From assembly GCA_000435635.1 (NCBI GenBank), contig FR882111.1:1-12212 (forward strand): a stretch of DNA of 12,212 bases, in the 5' to 3' direction. Position numbers and translations under genes: made by a program. Shown here piece after piece: positions 1 to 7,482 of this stretch. The stretch comes from Prevotella sp. CAG:1320 (GTDB lineage Bacteria > Bacteroidota > Bacteroidia > Bacteroidales > Bacteroidaceae). How positions within the stretch are numbered: the stretch's first letter is position 1; every line of letters begins with the position of its first letter. A model generated the notes under the pieces. The model had not been told where the DNA came from. It was given only the letters and a program-made list of their open reading frames with translations, and searched no databases.

Positions 1-449
1 TCAACAACATCCGCCACAGGAAGCCGTTGCCCGTCTACGGCAAGGGCGAGAACGTGAGGGACTGGCTCTACGTGGAGGACCACGCGAGGGCGATAGACCT
101 CATCTTTCACAAGGGCAAGACAGCTGACACCTATAACATCGGCGGCTTCAACGAGTGGAAGAACATCGACATCATCAAGGTGGTGATCAAGACCGTTGAC
201 CGCCTGCTCGGGAGAAAGGAAGGGGAGGACATGGACCTCATCACCTACGTGACCGACCGCAAGGGGCACGACATGCGTTACGCCATCGACTCCAGGAAGT
301 TGCAGCGGGAACTCGGCTGGGAGCCGAGCCTGCAATTCGAGGAAGGCATCGAGAAGACCGTTCGCTGGTATTTGGACAACCAGGCGTGGATGGACAACGT
401 GACGAGTGGTGATTATCAAAAGTATTACGACGAAATGTACAATAAGTAA
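1..449 (+). CDS. rmlB: dTDP-glucose 4,6-dehydratase, C-terminal part (5' end outside window)
   Basis: Cytoplasmic short-chain dehydrogenase/reductase-type enzyme that converts dTDP-glucose to dTDP-4-keto-6-deoxyglucose, the second step towards dTDP-L-rhamnose and related sugars. The frame is open from base 3 and gives the last 148 residues. The Rossmann domain and the catalytic Thr/Asp/Glu and Tyr-Lys residues lie upstream of the window. What is visible is the substrate-binding half: KPLPVYGKGENVRDWLYVEDHARA and then TYNIGG, both hallmarks of RmlB, and a helical C-terminus with LGWEP and the tail KTVRWYLDN that closes most RmlB proteins. Full-length relatives have about 350-380 residues. GDP-sugar genes follow on the same strand after a 32-nt AT-rich gap, so it belongs to a polysaccharide locus. 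A 60-base sample is about 57% GC, richer than the genes just downstream. The family is secure; the exact end sugar is unknown because rmlA, rmlC and rmlD are not visible. Confidence 0.93.
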   Translation, partial: NNIRHRKPLPVYGKGENVRDWLYVEDHARAIDLIFHKGKTADTYNIGGFNEWKNIDIIKVVIKTVDRLLGRKEGEDMDLITYVTDRKGHDMRYAIDSRKLQRELGWEPSLQFEEGIEKTVRWYLDNQAWMDNVTSGDYQKYYDEMYNK

Positions 450-481
450 GTTTTTGAAAAAAGTTAGATTACAGTTAAGTT

Positions 482-1573
482 ATGAGAAAAGTAGCATTAA
501 TCACCGGCATCACGGGACAAGACGGTTCCTATCTTGCCGAACTGTTGTTGGATAAAGGATATGACGTGCACGGCACCATCCGCCGTTCATCCGTGGACTA
601 TCGCGAGCGTATCGCCCATCTGGAAGGACAGCCGCATTTTCACCTGCATTACGCGGACTTGGGTGACTCCATGAGTATCATCCAGGTGATGAACAAGGTG
701 CGTCCTACCGAGGTGTATAACCTCGCGGCGCAAAGCCACGTGCAGGTCAGCTTTGACTCTCCGGAGTTCACGGCGGACGTGGACGCCACGGGTGTGCTAC
801 GCATCTTGGAGGCTATCCGCCAGTGCGGGCTTGCCGACACCTGCCGTATGTACCAGGCATCCACATCGGAACTGTATGGCAAGGTGGAGGAAGTGCCACA
901 GAACGAGAACACGCCTTTCCACCCTTACAGTCCGTATGCCGTGGCCAAACAGTATGGTTACTGGATAGTGAAGGAATATCGGGAAGCTTACAATATGTTC
1001 TGCTGCTCAGGTATTCTGTTCAACCACGAAAGTGAGCGGCGCGGAGAAACCTTCGTCACACGCAAGATAACGCTGGCCGCCGCACGCATCAAACAAGGCA
1101 AGCAGGAGAAGTTATATCTTGGGAACCTCTCTTCGCTTCGTGACTGGGGCTACGCCAAGGACTACGTGGAATGTATGTGGCTTATCCTGCAGCATGACAC
1201 TCCCCAGGATTTTGTCATCGCCACGGGCAAACAGCACAGTGTGCGTGAATTCTGTTACGAGGCATTCAAATGTGTCGGCATCGAATTGGAGTTTCAAGGC
1301 GAAGGCATTGACGAGAAAGGCATTGACAAAGCGACAGGCAAGGTATTGGTGGAGGTATCGCCAGACTTCTTCCGCCCAACGGATGTGGTGAACCTGTGGG
1401 GAGACCCGACCAAGGCCAAGGCAGAACTAGGTTGGAACCCGGAAAAGACCTCTTTCCAAGAATTGGTGAAACTGATGGTGGACAGCGACATGGCGAAAGT
1501 GGCCGCCGAGGATGCCGGACAGAAAGTACGCACTAATCTTGCTGAATGTTTGGAAAAAGGAATCGTGAAATAG
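482..1573 (+). CDS. gmd: GDP-mannose 4,6-dehydratase
   Basis: Converts GDP-D-mannose to GDP-4-keto-6-deoxy-D-mannose with bound NADP, the committed step to GDP-L-fucose, in the cytoplasm. The 363 residues match the usual length (E. coli Gmd is about 373). The N-terminal nucleotide motif is [12 protein letters not shown] (residues 9-20). The catalytic set is T128 and E130 in STSELYGK, with Y152 and K156 in the YxxxK signature. The family hallmark [20 protein letters not shown] follows at about residues 177-196; the proline common in HESP is a glutamate here. The start ATG follows an AT-rich leader without a clear Shine-Dalgarno site, which is normal in Bacteroidota. Fcl begins 9 nt after its stop, so the two are almost certainly co-transcribed and act in sequence. 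No truncation or missing residue is seen. Confidence 0.97.
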   Translation: MRKVALITGITGQDGSYLAELLLDKGYDVHGTIRRSSVDYRERIAHLEGQPHFHLHYADLGDSMSIIQVMNKVRPTEVYNLAAQSHVQVSFDSPEFTADVDATGVLRILEAIRQCGLADTCRMYQASTSELYGKVEEVPQNENTPFHPYSPYAVAKQYGYWIVKEYREAYNMFCCSGILFNHESERRGETFVTRKITLAAARIKQGKQEKLYLGNLSSLRDWGYAKDYVECMWLILQHDTPQDFVIATGKQHSVREFCYEAFKCVGIELEFQGEGIDEKGIDKATGKVLVEVSPDFFRPTDVVNLWGDPTKAKAELGWNPEKTSFQELVKLMVDSDMAKVAAEDAGQKVRTNLAECLEKGIVK

Positions 1574-1582
1574 GAAAAGGAC

Positions 1583-2683
1583 ATGTTGGACAAATCATCG
1601 AAAATATATGTGGCAGGACACCACGGACTGGTGGGTTCTGCCATTTGGAATAATCTCTTGCAGAGAGGATACACGAACTTGGTGGGCAAGAGCCATAAAG
1701 AACTGGACTTGCTGGACGGGAGTGCCGTAAAGCGTTTCTTCGATGAGGAACAGCCTGATGCCGTGGTATTGGCAGCGGCACATGTCGGCGGCATTATGGC
1801 GAACCTGCAGTATCGTGCGGACTTCATTTACCAGAACCTGCAGATACAACAGAACGTCATCGGCGAGAGCTTCCGCCACCATGTAAAGAAATTGTTGTTC
1901 TTGGGTAGCACATGCATCTATCCGCGTGAGGCTCCGCAACCGATGAAAGAAGAAGTGCTCCTCACCTCTCCTTTGGAATACACCAACGAGCCGTATGCCA
2001 TTGCAAAAATTGCCGGACTGAAGATGTGCGAGAGCTTCAACCTGCAATATGGCACGAACTACATTGCCGTAATGCCAACCAACCTGTATGGCCCGAATGA
2101 CAACTTCCACTTGGAGAACAGCCACGTGCTTCCGGCTATGATACGCAAGGTTTACCTTGCCAAATGCTTGAACGAAGGAAACTGGGAAGCCGTGCGCAAG
2201 GACATCGACTTGCGTCCGGTGGAAGGCGTGAACGGCAGGAATACTGATGAAGAGATATTGGAGAAGTTGGCGAAGTTCGGCATCACGCCCGAAGCTGTCA
2301 TATTATGGGGAACAGGCAAGCCCCTGCGTGAGTTCCTGTGGAGTGAAGAAATGGCAGATGCCAGTGTACATGTATTGTTGAACGTAGACTTCAAAGACAC
2401 CTATAAAGAGGGTGATAAGGAAATCCGCAACTGCCACATCAACGTGGGTACGGGCAAGGAACTGTCTATCCGCGAGCTTGCCGAAAAGATTGTGAAAGAA
2501 ATCGGATTTAAAGGAGAACTGCGCTGGGACGCCACGAAACCTGACGGTACGATGCGTAAGCTGACCGACGTGACGAAACTTCACAACTTGGGCTGGCATC
2601 ACAAAGTGGAAATAGACGAAGGCATCCACCGCCTGTATGAATGGTACCTGAAAGGGATTTGCATCAATCACCAGACTGTCTGA
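1583..2683 (+). CDS. fcl: GDP-L-fucose synthase (GDP-4-keto-6-deoxymannose epimerase/reductase)
   Basis: Bifunctional NADPH-dependent 3,5-epimerase and 4-reductase that turns the Gmd product into GDP-L-fucose, the donor for fucosylated surface glycans. The protein has 366 residues. The dinucleotide-binding loop is GHHGLVGSA (G12, G15, G18). The catalytic triad of the family appears as S109 in LGSTCIYP, Y138 and K142 in EPYAIAK. The motif NLYGPNDNF follows and matches the family. It is about 45 residues longer than the roughly 321-residue E. coli enzyme. The extra segment lies at about residues 190-245 (EGNWEAVRKDI to EAVILWGTGKPLREF) and is typical of the longer forms seen in Bacteroidota. 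The start at 1583 has a purine-rich AGGAAAAGGA just upstream that overlaps the gmd stop region. The 9-nt gap supports translation in the same transcript as gmd. Confidence 0.97.
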   Translation: MLDKSSKIYVAGHHGLVGSAIWNNLLQRGYTNLVGKSHKELDLLDGSAVKRFFDEEQPDAVVLAAAHVGGIMANLQYRADFIYQNLQIQQNVIGESFRHHVKKLLFLGSTCIYPREAPQPMKEEVLLTSPLEYTNEPYAIAKIAGLKMCESFNLQYGTNYIAVMPTNLYGPNDNFHLENSHVLPAMIRKVYLAKCLNEGNWEAVRKDIDLRPVEGVNGRNTDEEILEKLAKFGITPEAVILWGTGKPLREFLWSEEMADASVHVLLNVDFKDTYKEGDKEIRNCHINVGTGKELSIRELAEKIVKEIGFKGELRWDATKPDGTMRKLTDVTKLHNLGWHHKVEIDEGIHRLYEWYLKGICINHQTV

Positions 2684-2730
2684 GAATCTTTAATGAAATC
2701 AGTATTTAATCCCTGATTGGGGAAACCGAT

Positions 2731-3696
2731 ATGCAACTGATAAAATTCAGACCGATACTGAAAGAGACCATTTGGGGTGGAAATAAGATTCCAAACCTGA
2801 AGCATTTAAACGGCTTTGAGGACAGACGGACAGGTGAAAGTTGGGAAATCTCCGGCCTTGAGGGAAGCGAGAGCATCGTTGACGGAGGCGAATATGACGG
2901 GCTTCCGCTTCCCCGCCTGACCGACATTCTGAAAGAAAAACTGGTCGGAGCGGACAATTACGGCCGTTTCGGCAACCGTTTTCCGTTACTGGTAAAGTTC
3001 ATCGACGCACGGCAGAACCTGTCGGTTCAGGTTCATCCTGATGATGAGACAGCAAGGAGGCAAGGCATGATGAACGGCAAAAACGAGATGTGGTATCTGC
3101 TTGAATCCGAACCTGACGCCACGCTTCGCTGCGGACTAAAAGAGACGCTTACACCTGACGAAATCAAAAGGAAAGTAGTCTACGGCACAATCTGTAACTC
3201 TATTGCAGAATACAATGTCAAGACCGGTGACTGCTTTTATATTCCGGCAGGACGTGTACACAGTATCGGTGCTGGCTGTCTTATTGCGGAAATACAGCAG
3301 ACATCTGACACGACCTATCGTCTTTACGACTATAACCGCCGTGACAAAAGTGGTAACCTGCGCCAATTACACATTGAAAAAGCCATAGAATGCATTGACT
3401 ATTCAGTCAAGGATGACTACCAAACACATTACAGAATGGTAAAAAATAAACGTGCCACTTTGGTTGAATGTGATTATTTCAAGACCTCACTTTACGACAT
3501 TGACCATCCTTTGCGTCTTGACTATTCCTGTCTTGACAGCTTTGTAATACTTGTTTGCGTGAAAGGTAAAGGGATCTTGACTGATAACGATGGGATTGTT
3601 ACCACTTTACATGAATGTGAGACGCTTCTTGTCCCCGCGACAACAAGGACACTTGACGTTAAAGGAAACATCCGGATTCTTGAGACTTACATTTGA
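2731..3696 (+). CDS. manA: Type I mannose-6-phosphate isomerase (zinc cupin)
   Basis: Interconverts fructose-6-phosphate and mannose-6-phosphate and so feeds the GDP-mannose to GDP-fucose route encoded just upstream. The 321-residue length fits the short, Bacillus-type ManA. The N-terminus has the typical KFRPILKETIWGG. The metal-binding cupin signature is visible as Q100 and H102 in SVQVHPDDE, E119 in KNEMWYL, and H177 in IPAGRVHSIGAG. The catalytic arginine is probably R197 in QTSDTTYRLYDYNR. The C-terminal 100 residues form the second, non-catalytic beta domain. The gap after fcl is 47 nt and holds no convincing terminator, so it is probably the last biosynthetic gene of the same operon. 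The enzyme is cytoplasmic. The gene could supply a locus-specific second copy of a housekeeping activity; whether another manA exists elsewhere cannot be seen here. Confidence 0.95.
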   Translation: MQLIKFRPILKETIWGGNKIPNLKHLNGFEDRRTGESWEISGLEGSESIVDGGEYDGLPLPRLTDILKEKLVGADNYGRFGNRFPLLVKFIDARQNLSVQVHPDDETARRQGMMNGKNEMWYLLESEPDATLRCGLKETLTPDEIKRKVVYGTICNSIAEYNVKTGDCFYIPAGRVHSIGAGCLIAEIQQTSDTTYRLYDYNRRDKSGNLRQLHIEKAIECIDYSVKDDYQTHYRMVKNKRATLVECDYFKTSLYDIDHPLRLDYSCLDSFVILVCVKGKGILTDNDGIVTTLHECETLLVPATTRTLDVKGNIRILETYI

Positions 3697-3848
3697 TGCT
3701 GTCTCCTGACTTTTAAAAAGATTTATAAAAATCCGACATATTAATTTTTTAAACCTGTCAATAGAAGAACAATAGAATACAATCTAATTAAGGTATCAGA
3801 AAGTCAATAATACAAGACGAAACGCTACAATGAAAACAATGACTTTCC
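3697..3848 (+). other. AT-rich intergenic region after manA
   Basis: This 152-nt stretch separates manA from the YjbH-like gene and is clearly richer in A and T than its neighbours, with runs such as TTTTTAAA. I see no stable stem followed by a T-tract. I also see no good match to the Bacteroides promoter (TTTG near -33, TAnnTTTG near -7). An ATG at 3830 opens only a 21-codon frame that overlaps the next start out of frame. I do not call it a gene. The region could contain a weak promoter that I cannot recognise. Confidence 0.4.
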
Positions 3849-4661
3849 ATGATACGAATTTATATTCTTCTTTTACTCCTTCTGGTAGGAGATAGAATCA
3901 AAGCACAGACCATGTATGGGACAACCGGACTTCTCCACGCTCCTACCGCTGAAATACAGAAAGACAAGACCATCCTGATAGGCGGAAGTATGATAGATCA
4001 TAATATCGATCACAGTGGATATTGGAACAGCCACAAGGAATATAATCCTTATATCTATAATTATTATCTGAATATCACTTTCTTTCCATGGTTGGAGGTG
4101 GCATACACCTGTACGTTAGTAAAAGGCGTTCCCGGTTGGCCGTAGCAGACTTTAGGGAAGTTCGTCAATCAGGACCGTTCTTTTCACTTCCGGTTGAGGG
4201 CATGGAAGGAAGGCTGGTGGAAATCTTGGACACCACAAGTTGTATTAGGAGCCAATGACCCTGGCAGTCATTCTGACCATGGAGGTGGAAATATTACATT
4301 TGACAATGCTGACGAAAATACTAATCATCTGACCCGTTTCTATCTTGCCGCCACCAAGCATTTCATTTTCCAACGCTGGGGAACGCTTGGCGTACATGCC
4401 TCAGTCATCCAGTTTGACGGATTGGATTTTGACAATGACCATGGTTTTACTCTTGGTGCCAACTTCCGTTTCAACAGACAAGGAGACAGCTTCTGTACAA
4501 AAGCCTTGAACGGTCTGAACCTGATGGGTGAATATTATGACGGTGTGGTGAACGTGGGTGGCAATTATGCCGTGTGGAAAGACCGCATCAATCTGACGGC
4601 TTCGCTGTATGACGGAAAGTATTGGTCGGTGGGACTGTATTTCAGGGTGTGCTTGAAATAA
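3849..4661 (+). pseudogene. YjbH-like exported beta-barrel protein interrupted by an in-frame TAG
   Basis: The same reading frame runs on both sides of a single TAG at 4143-4145, giving about 270 residues in all: 98 before the stop and 172 after it. The N-terminus is a signal peptide (a run of leucines after MIRIYI, with a likely cut after IKAQ). The mature part begins MYGTTGLLHAPTAEIQKD, resembling the start of YjbH/exopolysaccharide-associated outer-membrane proteins (GLxxxPTA, then a glycine-rich strand). Later segments, VVLGANDPG, TLGVHASVI, LGANFRFN and VGLYFRVCLK, read as amphipathic beta strands of a barrel. Protein-like sequence continues directly through the stop (GVPGWP, stop, QTLGKFVNQDRSFHF), so this looks like a recent nonsense change, for example CAG to TAG, rather than two genes. 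A TTG at 4194 might restart the second part but would lack a signal peptide. A sequencing error or readthrough is possible. The YjbH assignment is moderate; its place after polysaccharide genes fits. Confidence 0.6.
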
Positions 4662-4734
4662 AACGTGGTCCACAGCGTATTGTCAGAAGTTAAAACAATG
4701 AGTAACGCTCTCTTTTTAGCTATAGCTCATCATC

Positions 4735-7023
4735 ATGTTGCGTAAATACCAACATACCATTAAACATTTTCTCTTTTCTGAATGGGCACAGCATTCAAGT
4801 ATCATGATTCAGATGCCCACAGGAACAGGCAAAACACACTTGCTTGCTTCGGTAATTTATGACCATTTGAAAGAAGGGCAATACCAATGCGTGTGGATTG
4901 TCGCTCATCGTCGGGAACTTGTGGAGCAGATAGTGGAGACGGTGGTACGTTACGGCATATCCAAAGAGGACGGACGAGTGAAGGTGATGTCCATCCAGTG
5001 GCTCTCAAGGCATTGGGATGACATGAGGGGCAATAATCCGAGCCTGATTGTGATAGACGAAGCGCATCATGCACTTGCAGAAAGTTATAAAGAACTGTGG
5101 CTGCGGTATCCGAATGCAAAGAAACTCGGCATGACCGCCACGCCCTGCCGGTTGAACCGCAAGGGGTTCACGGACTTGTTTGACACGCTGATAATATCAG
5201 ACAGCATCGCGGACTTCATTCGGCAAGGGTGGCTCTCGGCTTTTGACTACGTGTCCATACGCCCGAATAGTGAAGACCAGCGGTTGATAGACTGTTTAGA
5301 GAAACGGGGCGCGGACGGGGACTTTCAGGTGAAGGAAATGGATGCCGTGCTGAACAGACGGCCAAGCATCGAGCGACTGTATGAAAGCGTACGGCAATAT
5401 GCCAACGGAAAGAAAGGCATCGTGTATGCTGTCAGCATCAGCCACGCACGGAACATCGCCGAATACTATAATAATAAAGGTGTGAATGCCGTCGCTATTG
5501 ACAGCAAGACACCAGCCAAGCTGCGCAAGCAAATGGTGGAGGACTTCAGACAGGGTAAGATTCAAGTGTTGGTGAACGTGGATGTGTTCAGCGAAGGGTT
5601 CGATTGCCCTGACGTGGAGTTCGTGCAAATGGCTCGGCCTACCCTTTCGCTTGCAAAATATCTGCAACAGGTAGGACGCGGACTGCGCAAGACGGACGGC
5701 AAGGAAACCTGCATGTTGATAGACAACGTAGGGCTGTACCGCCTGTTCGGGTTACCAACCGCTTATCGGGACTGGCAGGCCATGTTCGAGGGACGGTTGG
5801 CAGGAAAAGGCTATCCAACCGCAAACGCGAGGAATGTTTCCTGTATGGCTGCCGGGCAAGAGAAAGACGAGGCTTTGAATGCGGACGGTTTGCTGGAGAC
5901 GATTGTATCGCACAGACAGTTGATGGATTACCTGCAAAGCGGTTCTTCCCTATTTGATAACAACGCTTCGCAAGCAGAAGCCCTGAAACCATATAAAGAC
6001 CGTCAAAGCGGGCTTTGGGGATTGAAGCAAGGAGAGATCATTACCGCCAAAGCGCAATACCGCACCGTATTTGACGTGAAAGACAATTGGGCAGCCGTAA
6101 GATTCGAAGACAACCGGGTCGGCATCGTGGATGGGAACGGGAACATACGGATGAAACTCAACCGATACCGCTACATGAAATTCATGCCAGACGACATTGG
6201 TGCCGTGACGGACAATGCCGGACATACATTCTACATCGACTTGAAAACGACCAAACTGTATAACGGGAAACCGGAAGTGCTGAAATATGGGAGGATTGAG
6301 ATGCTGAGGGTTGGAATGGTGTATTACAGCCGCACCAAGCATGTCTATAAGAGTCCGTTGGGAATAAACAGCTTTGACTTGGTGCCACGGGGCTTCTATT
6401 TGCGGATTTATACTGGTCTGGCTGACAACTGTAAGTTCAGGCACATAGACAGCGAGGATGCTTTCCTTCATCAGGATTGTGTGTGCATCCTGGCGGATGA
6501 CGAAGACGAATACTATGGATTCTGCGGCGAACTGGCAGACGGCAGCATCGTGATTACGGACGGAAAGGGAAATTACTACCATGCCATGGATGGCAAGGAA
6601 AAGCAATACATCGCCTGTGAGCACCCAAAGACACAAGACGAGGATTTTGACGTGGCGGTGTCACGACTGAAATCGGAAGCTGAGGCGAGAGCCGCCAAGA
6701 CGAGAGAGAACCTCCAACGGAAAAAAGAAAAGAAACAGCAGACGCGGCTTGCCCAAATACAAGATGTCGTTCCGTTCCAATCGGGATTGAAATGGGGGCT
6801 GAGAGCAGGCAGCCGCGTCATCGTGCCGCCCATTTACCGCAGCATACAGAACCCCGTGGGCAACTATTGTGTCGTGGAAACCAATCCCCAGCAATGGGGT
6901 ATCATCAGGCTGGACGGCAAGGTGGTGGTAGAGGCACGGTACACGAATGTAGAGATAAGCAATGGCGGGACAGCCCAGTTGACCGTCTTCCCTGGCATAA
7001 CAAAGACTGTGAATTTAAAATAG
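4735..7023 (+). CDS. DEAH-box superfamily 2 helicase with WG-like repeats in the C-terminal half
   Basis: ATP-dependent nucleic-acid helicase or translocase of 762 residues. The Q-motif-like start LRKYQ is followed by Walker A in MPTGTGKT (27-34), motif Ia IVAHRRELVEQ (55-65), Walker B DEAH (108-111), TAT motif III (134-136), motif IV at GIVYAVSISHAR (228-239), motif V VFSEGFDCPDVEFVQMARPT and motif VI QVGRGLR (312-318). The core is therefore complete and resembles the RadD/SSL2-like (COG1061) group. After about residue 420 the protein changes character. A WG-type block starts at SGLWGLKQG (W428-G429) and runs to about residue 500. A charged, probably coiled-coil stretch lies at about 641-675 (RLKSEAEARAAKTRENLQRK). 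Two more WG units follow at KWGLRAGSRVIVPPIY (W687) and QQWGIIRLDGKVVVEARY (W721). The gene follows the broken YjbH-like gene by 73 nt and faces the HU gene. A role in repair or defence is possible but not shown by the sequence. Confidence 0.88.
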   Translation: MLRKYQHTIKHFLFSEWAQHSSIMIQMPTGTGKTHLLASVIYDHLKEGQYQCVWIVAHRRELVEQIVETVVRYGISKEDGRVKVMSIQWLSRHWDDMRGNNPSLIVIDEAHHALAESYKELWLRYPNAKKLGMTATPCRLNRKGFTDLFDTLIISDSIADFIRQGWLSAFDYVSIRPNSEDQRLIDCLEKRGADGDFQVKEMDAVLNRRPSIERLYESVRQYANGKKGIVYAVSISHARNIAEYYNNKGVNAVAIDSKTPAKLRKQMVEDFRQGKIQVLVNVDVFSEGFDCPDVEFVQMARPTLSLAKYLQQVGRGLRKTDGKETCMLIDNVGLYRLFGLPTAYRDWQAMFEGRLAGKGYPTANARNVSCMAAGQEKDEALNADGLLETIVSHRQLMDYLQSGSSLFDNNASQAEALKPYKDRQSGLWGLKQGEIITAKAQYRTVFDVKDNWAAVRFEDNRVGIVDGNGNIRMKLNRYRYMKFMPDDIGAVTDNAGHTFYIDLKTTKLYNGKPEVLKYGRIEMLRVGMVYYSRTKHVYKSPLGINSFDLVPRGFYLRIYTGLADNCKFRHIDSEDAFLHQDCVCILADDEDEYYGFCGELADGSIVITDGKGNYYHAMDGKEKQYIACEHPKTQDEDFDVAVSRLKSEAEARAAKTRENLQRKKEKKQQTRLAQIQDVVPFQSGLKWGLRAGSRVIVPPIYRSIQNPVGNYCVVETNPQQWGIIRLDGKVVVEARYTNVEISNGGTAQLTVFPGITKTVNLK

Positions 7024-7100
7024 TCCTGAAGTTTATCTGACGCTATTTTGACATCTCCACTTTATTTGTTATTATTGCATTAAATCCAAGAATTAAAAAT

Positions 7101-7272
7101 CGTGAGTTCGACGAAAACTTGTAGAGACGCATTCTTGCGTCTCAGCCAGCAAGATTGCTGAATAAAATCGCCTATTGCGAAGACTTGGCAGCTGGCTGAG
7201 ACGCAAGAATGCGTCTCTACAGTTTGGCAATAATAGGACCGCGCACATAAAGTGGAATTCGTCGAACTCACG
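7101..7272. repeat. Nested inverted-repeat element (15-bp outer arms, 30-bp perfect inner arms)
   Basis: The outer arms at 7101-7115 and 7258-7272 are perfect reverse complements (CGTGAGTTCGACGAA). Inside them, 7121-7150 and 7191-7220 are a 30-bp perfect inverted repeat beginning GTAGAGACGC. Each inner arm is itself a hairpin: GAGACGCA, loop TTCT, TGCGTCTC at 7124-7143, and its mirror at 7198-7217. The element is about 172 bp, has no open frame of its own and lies between convergent genes, which suggests a MITE- or REP-like unit. I see no clear target-site duplication; TTAAAAA occurs outside both outer arms (7093-7099 and 7273-7279), but its meaning is uncertain. Confidence 0.8.
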
Positions 7273-7282
7273 TTAAAAACAT

Positions 7283-7448
7283 GTAGAGACGTGGCGTGCC
7301 GCGTCTCGGCAAGCGAGGCATCACCAACAAGGGCAAAGAAAAACGTGTAGAGACGCGTTCTCGCGTCTCGGCAAGCGAGATGGCCGAACAAGAAAGTCTC
7401 TCGCGAAGGCCTGGCGGTTGGCCGAGACGCGGCACGCCGCGTCTCTAC
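7283..7448. repeat. Second inverted-repeat element made of GAGACGC palindromic units
   Basis: The outer arms 7283-7310 and 7421-7448 are reverse complements over 28 bp with one mismatch, and both belong to the GTAGAGACG...CGTCTCGGC family of the preceding element. A third, forward copy lies inside at 7347-7372. Each unit folds on itself: a 10-bp stem with one wobble pair at 7286-7307, an 8-bp stem with a TTCT loop at 7350-7369, and a perfect 10-bp stem with an AC loop at 7424-7445. A 15-bp direct repeat GTCTCGGCAAGCGAG follows the first and second copies (7304-7318 and 7366-7380). There are no outer CGTGAGTTCG arms here. It probably has the same origin as the element to its left and is placed end to end with it. 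Confidence 0.78.
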
Positions 7449-7462
7449 ACACGTGACCCGTG

Positions 7463-7482
7463 GGCGAGGATTACTCCTCGCC
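7463..7482 (-). other. Hairpin with the HU stop codon in its loop
   Basis: GGCGAGGA at 7463-7470 and TCCTCGCC at 7475-7482 form a perfect 8-bp stem. Read on the minus strand the loop is GTAA, a GNRA-type tetraloop, and its last three bases are the TAA stop of the HU-related gene. No T-tract follows, so it is not a classical rho-independent terminator. It may protect the 3' end of the mRNA, alone or together with the neighbouring GAGACGC palindromes. Confidence 0.55.

Noticed and set aside
2684..2730. A terminator between fcl and manA (AATCAG...CTGATT).
   Set aside because: The stem is only 6 bp, has a long loop and is not followed by a T-tract.
3830..3895. A 21-codon open frame that overlaps the YjbH-like start.
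   Set aside because: It has no recognisable signal, and the downstream in-frame signal peptide at 3849 explains the coding potential better.
4194..4661. The second half of the YjbH-like gene as an independent gene.
   Set aside because: It would start at TTG, lacks a signal peptide, and coherent sequence in the same frame runs upstream of it to the TAG.
5950..6636. A 228-codon minus-strand open frame inside the helicase gene.
   Set aside because: It is fully antisense to a gene with clear helicase and WG-like sequence, and no motif is recognisable in it.
7101..7448. A CRISPR array, suggested by repeated units.
   Set aside because: The units occur in both orientations, are internally palindromic and have irregular spacing; no cas gene is present.
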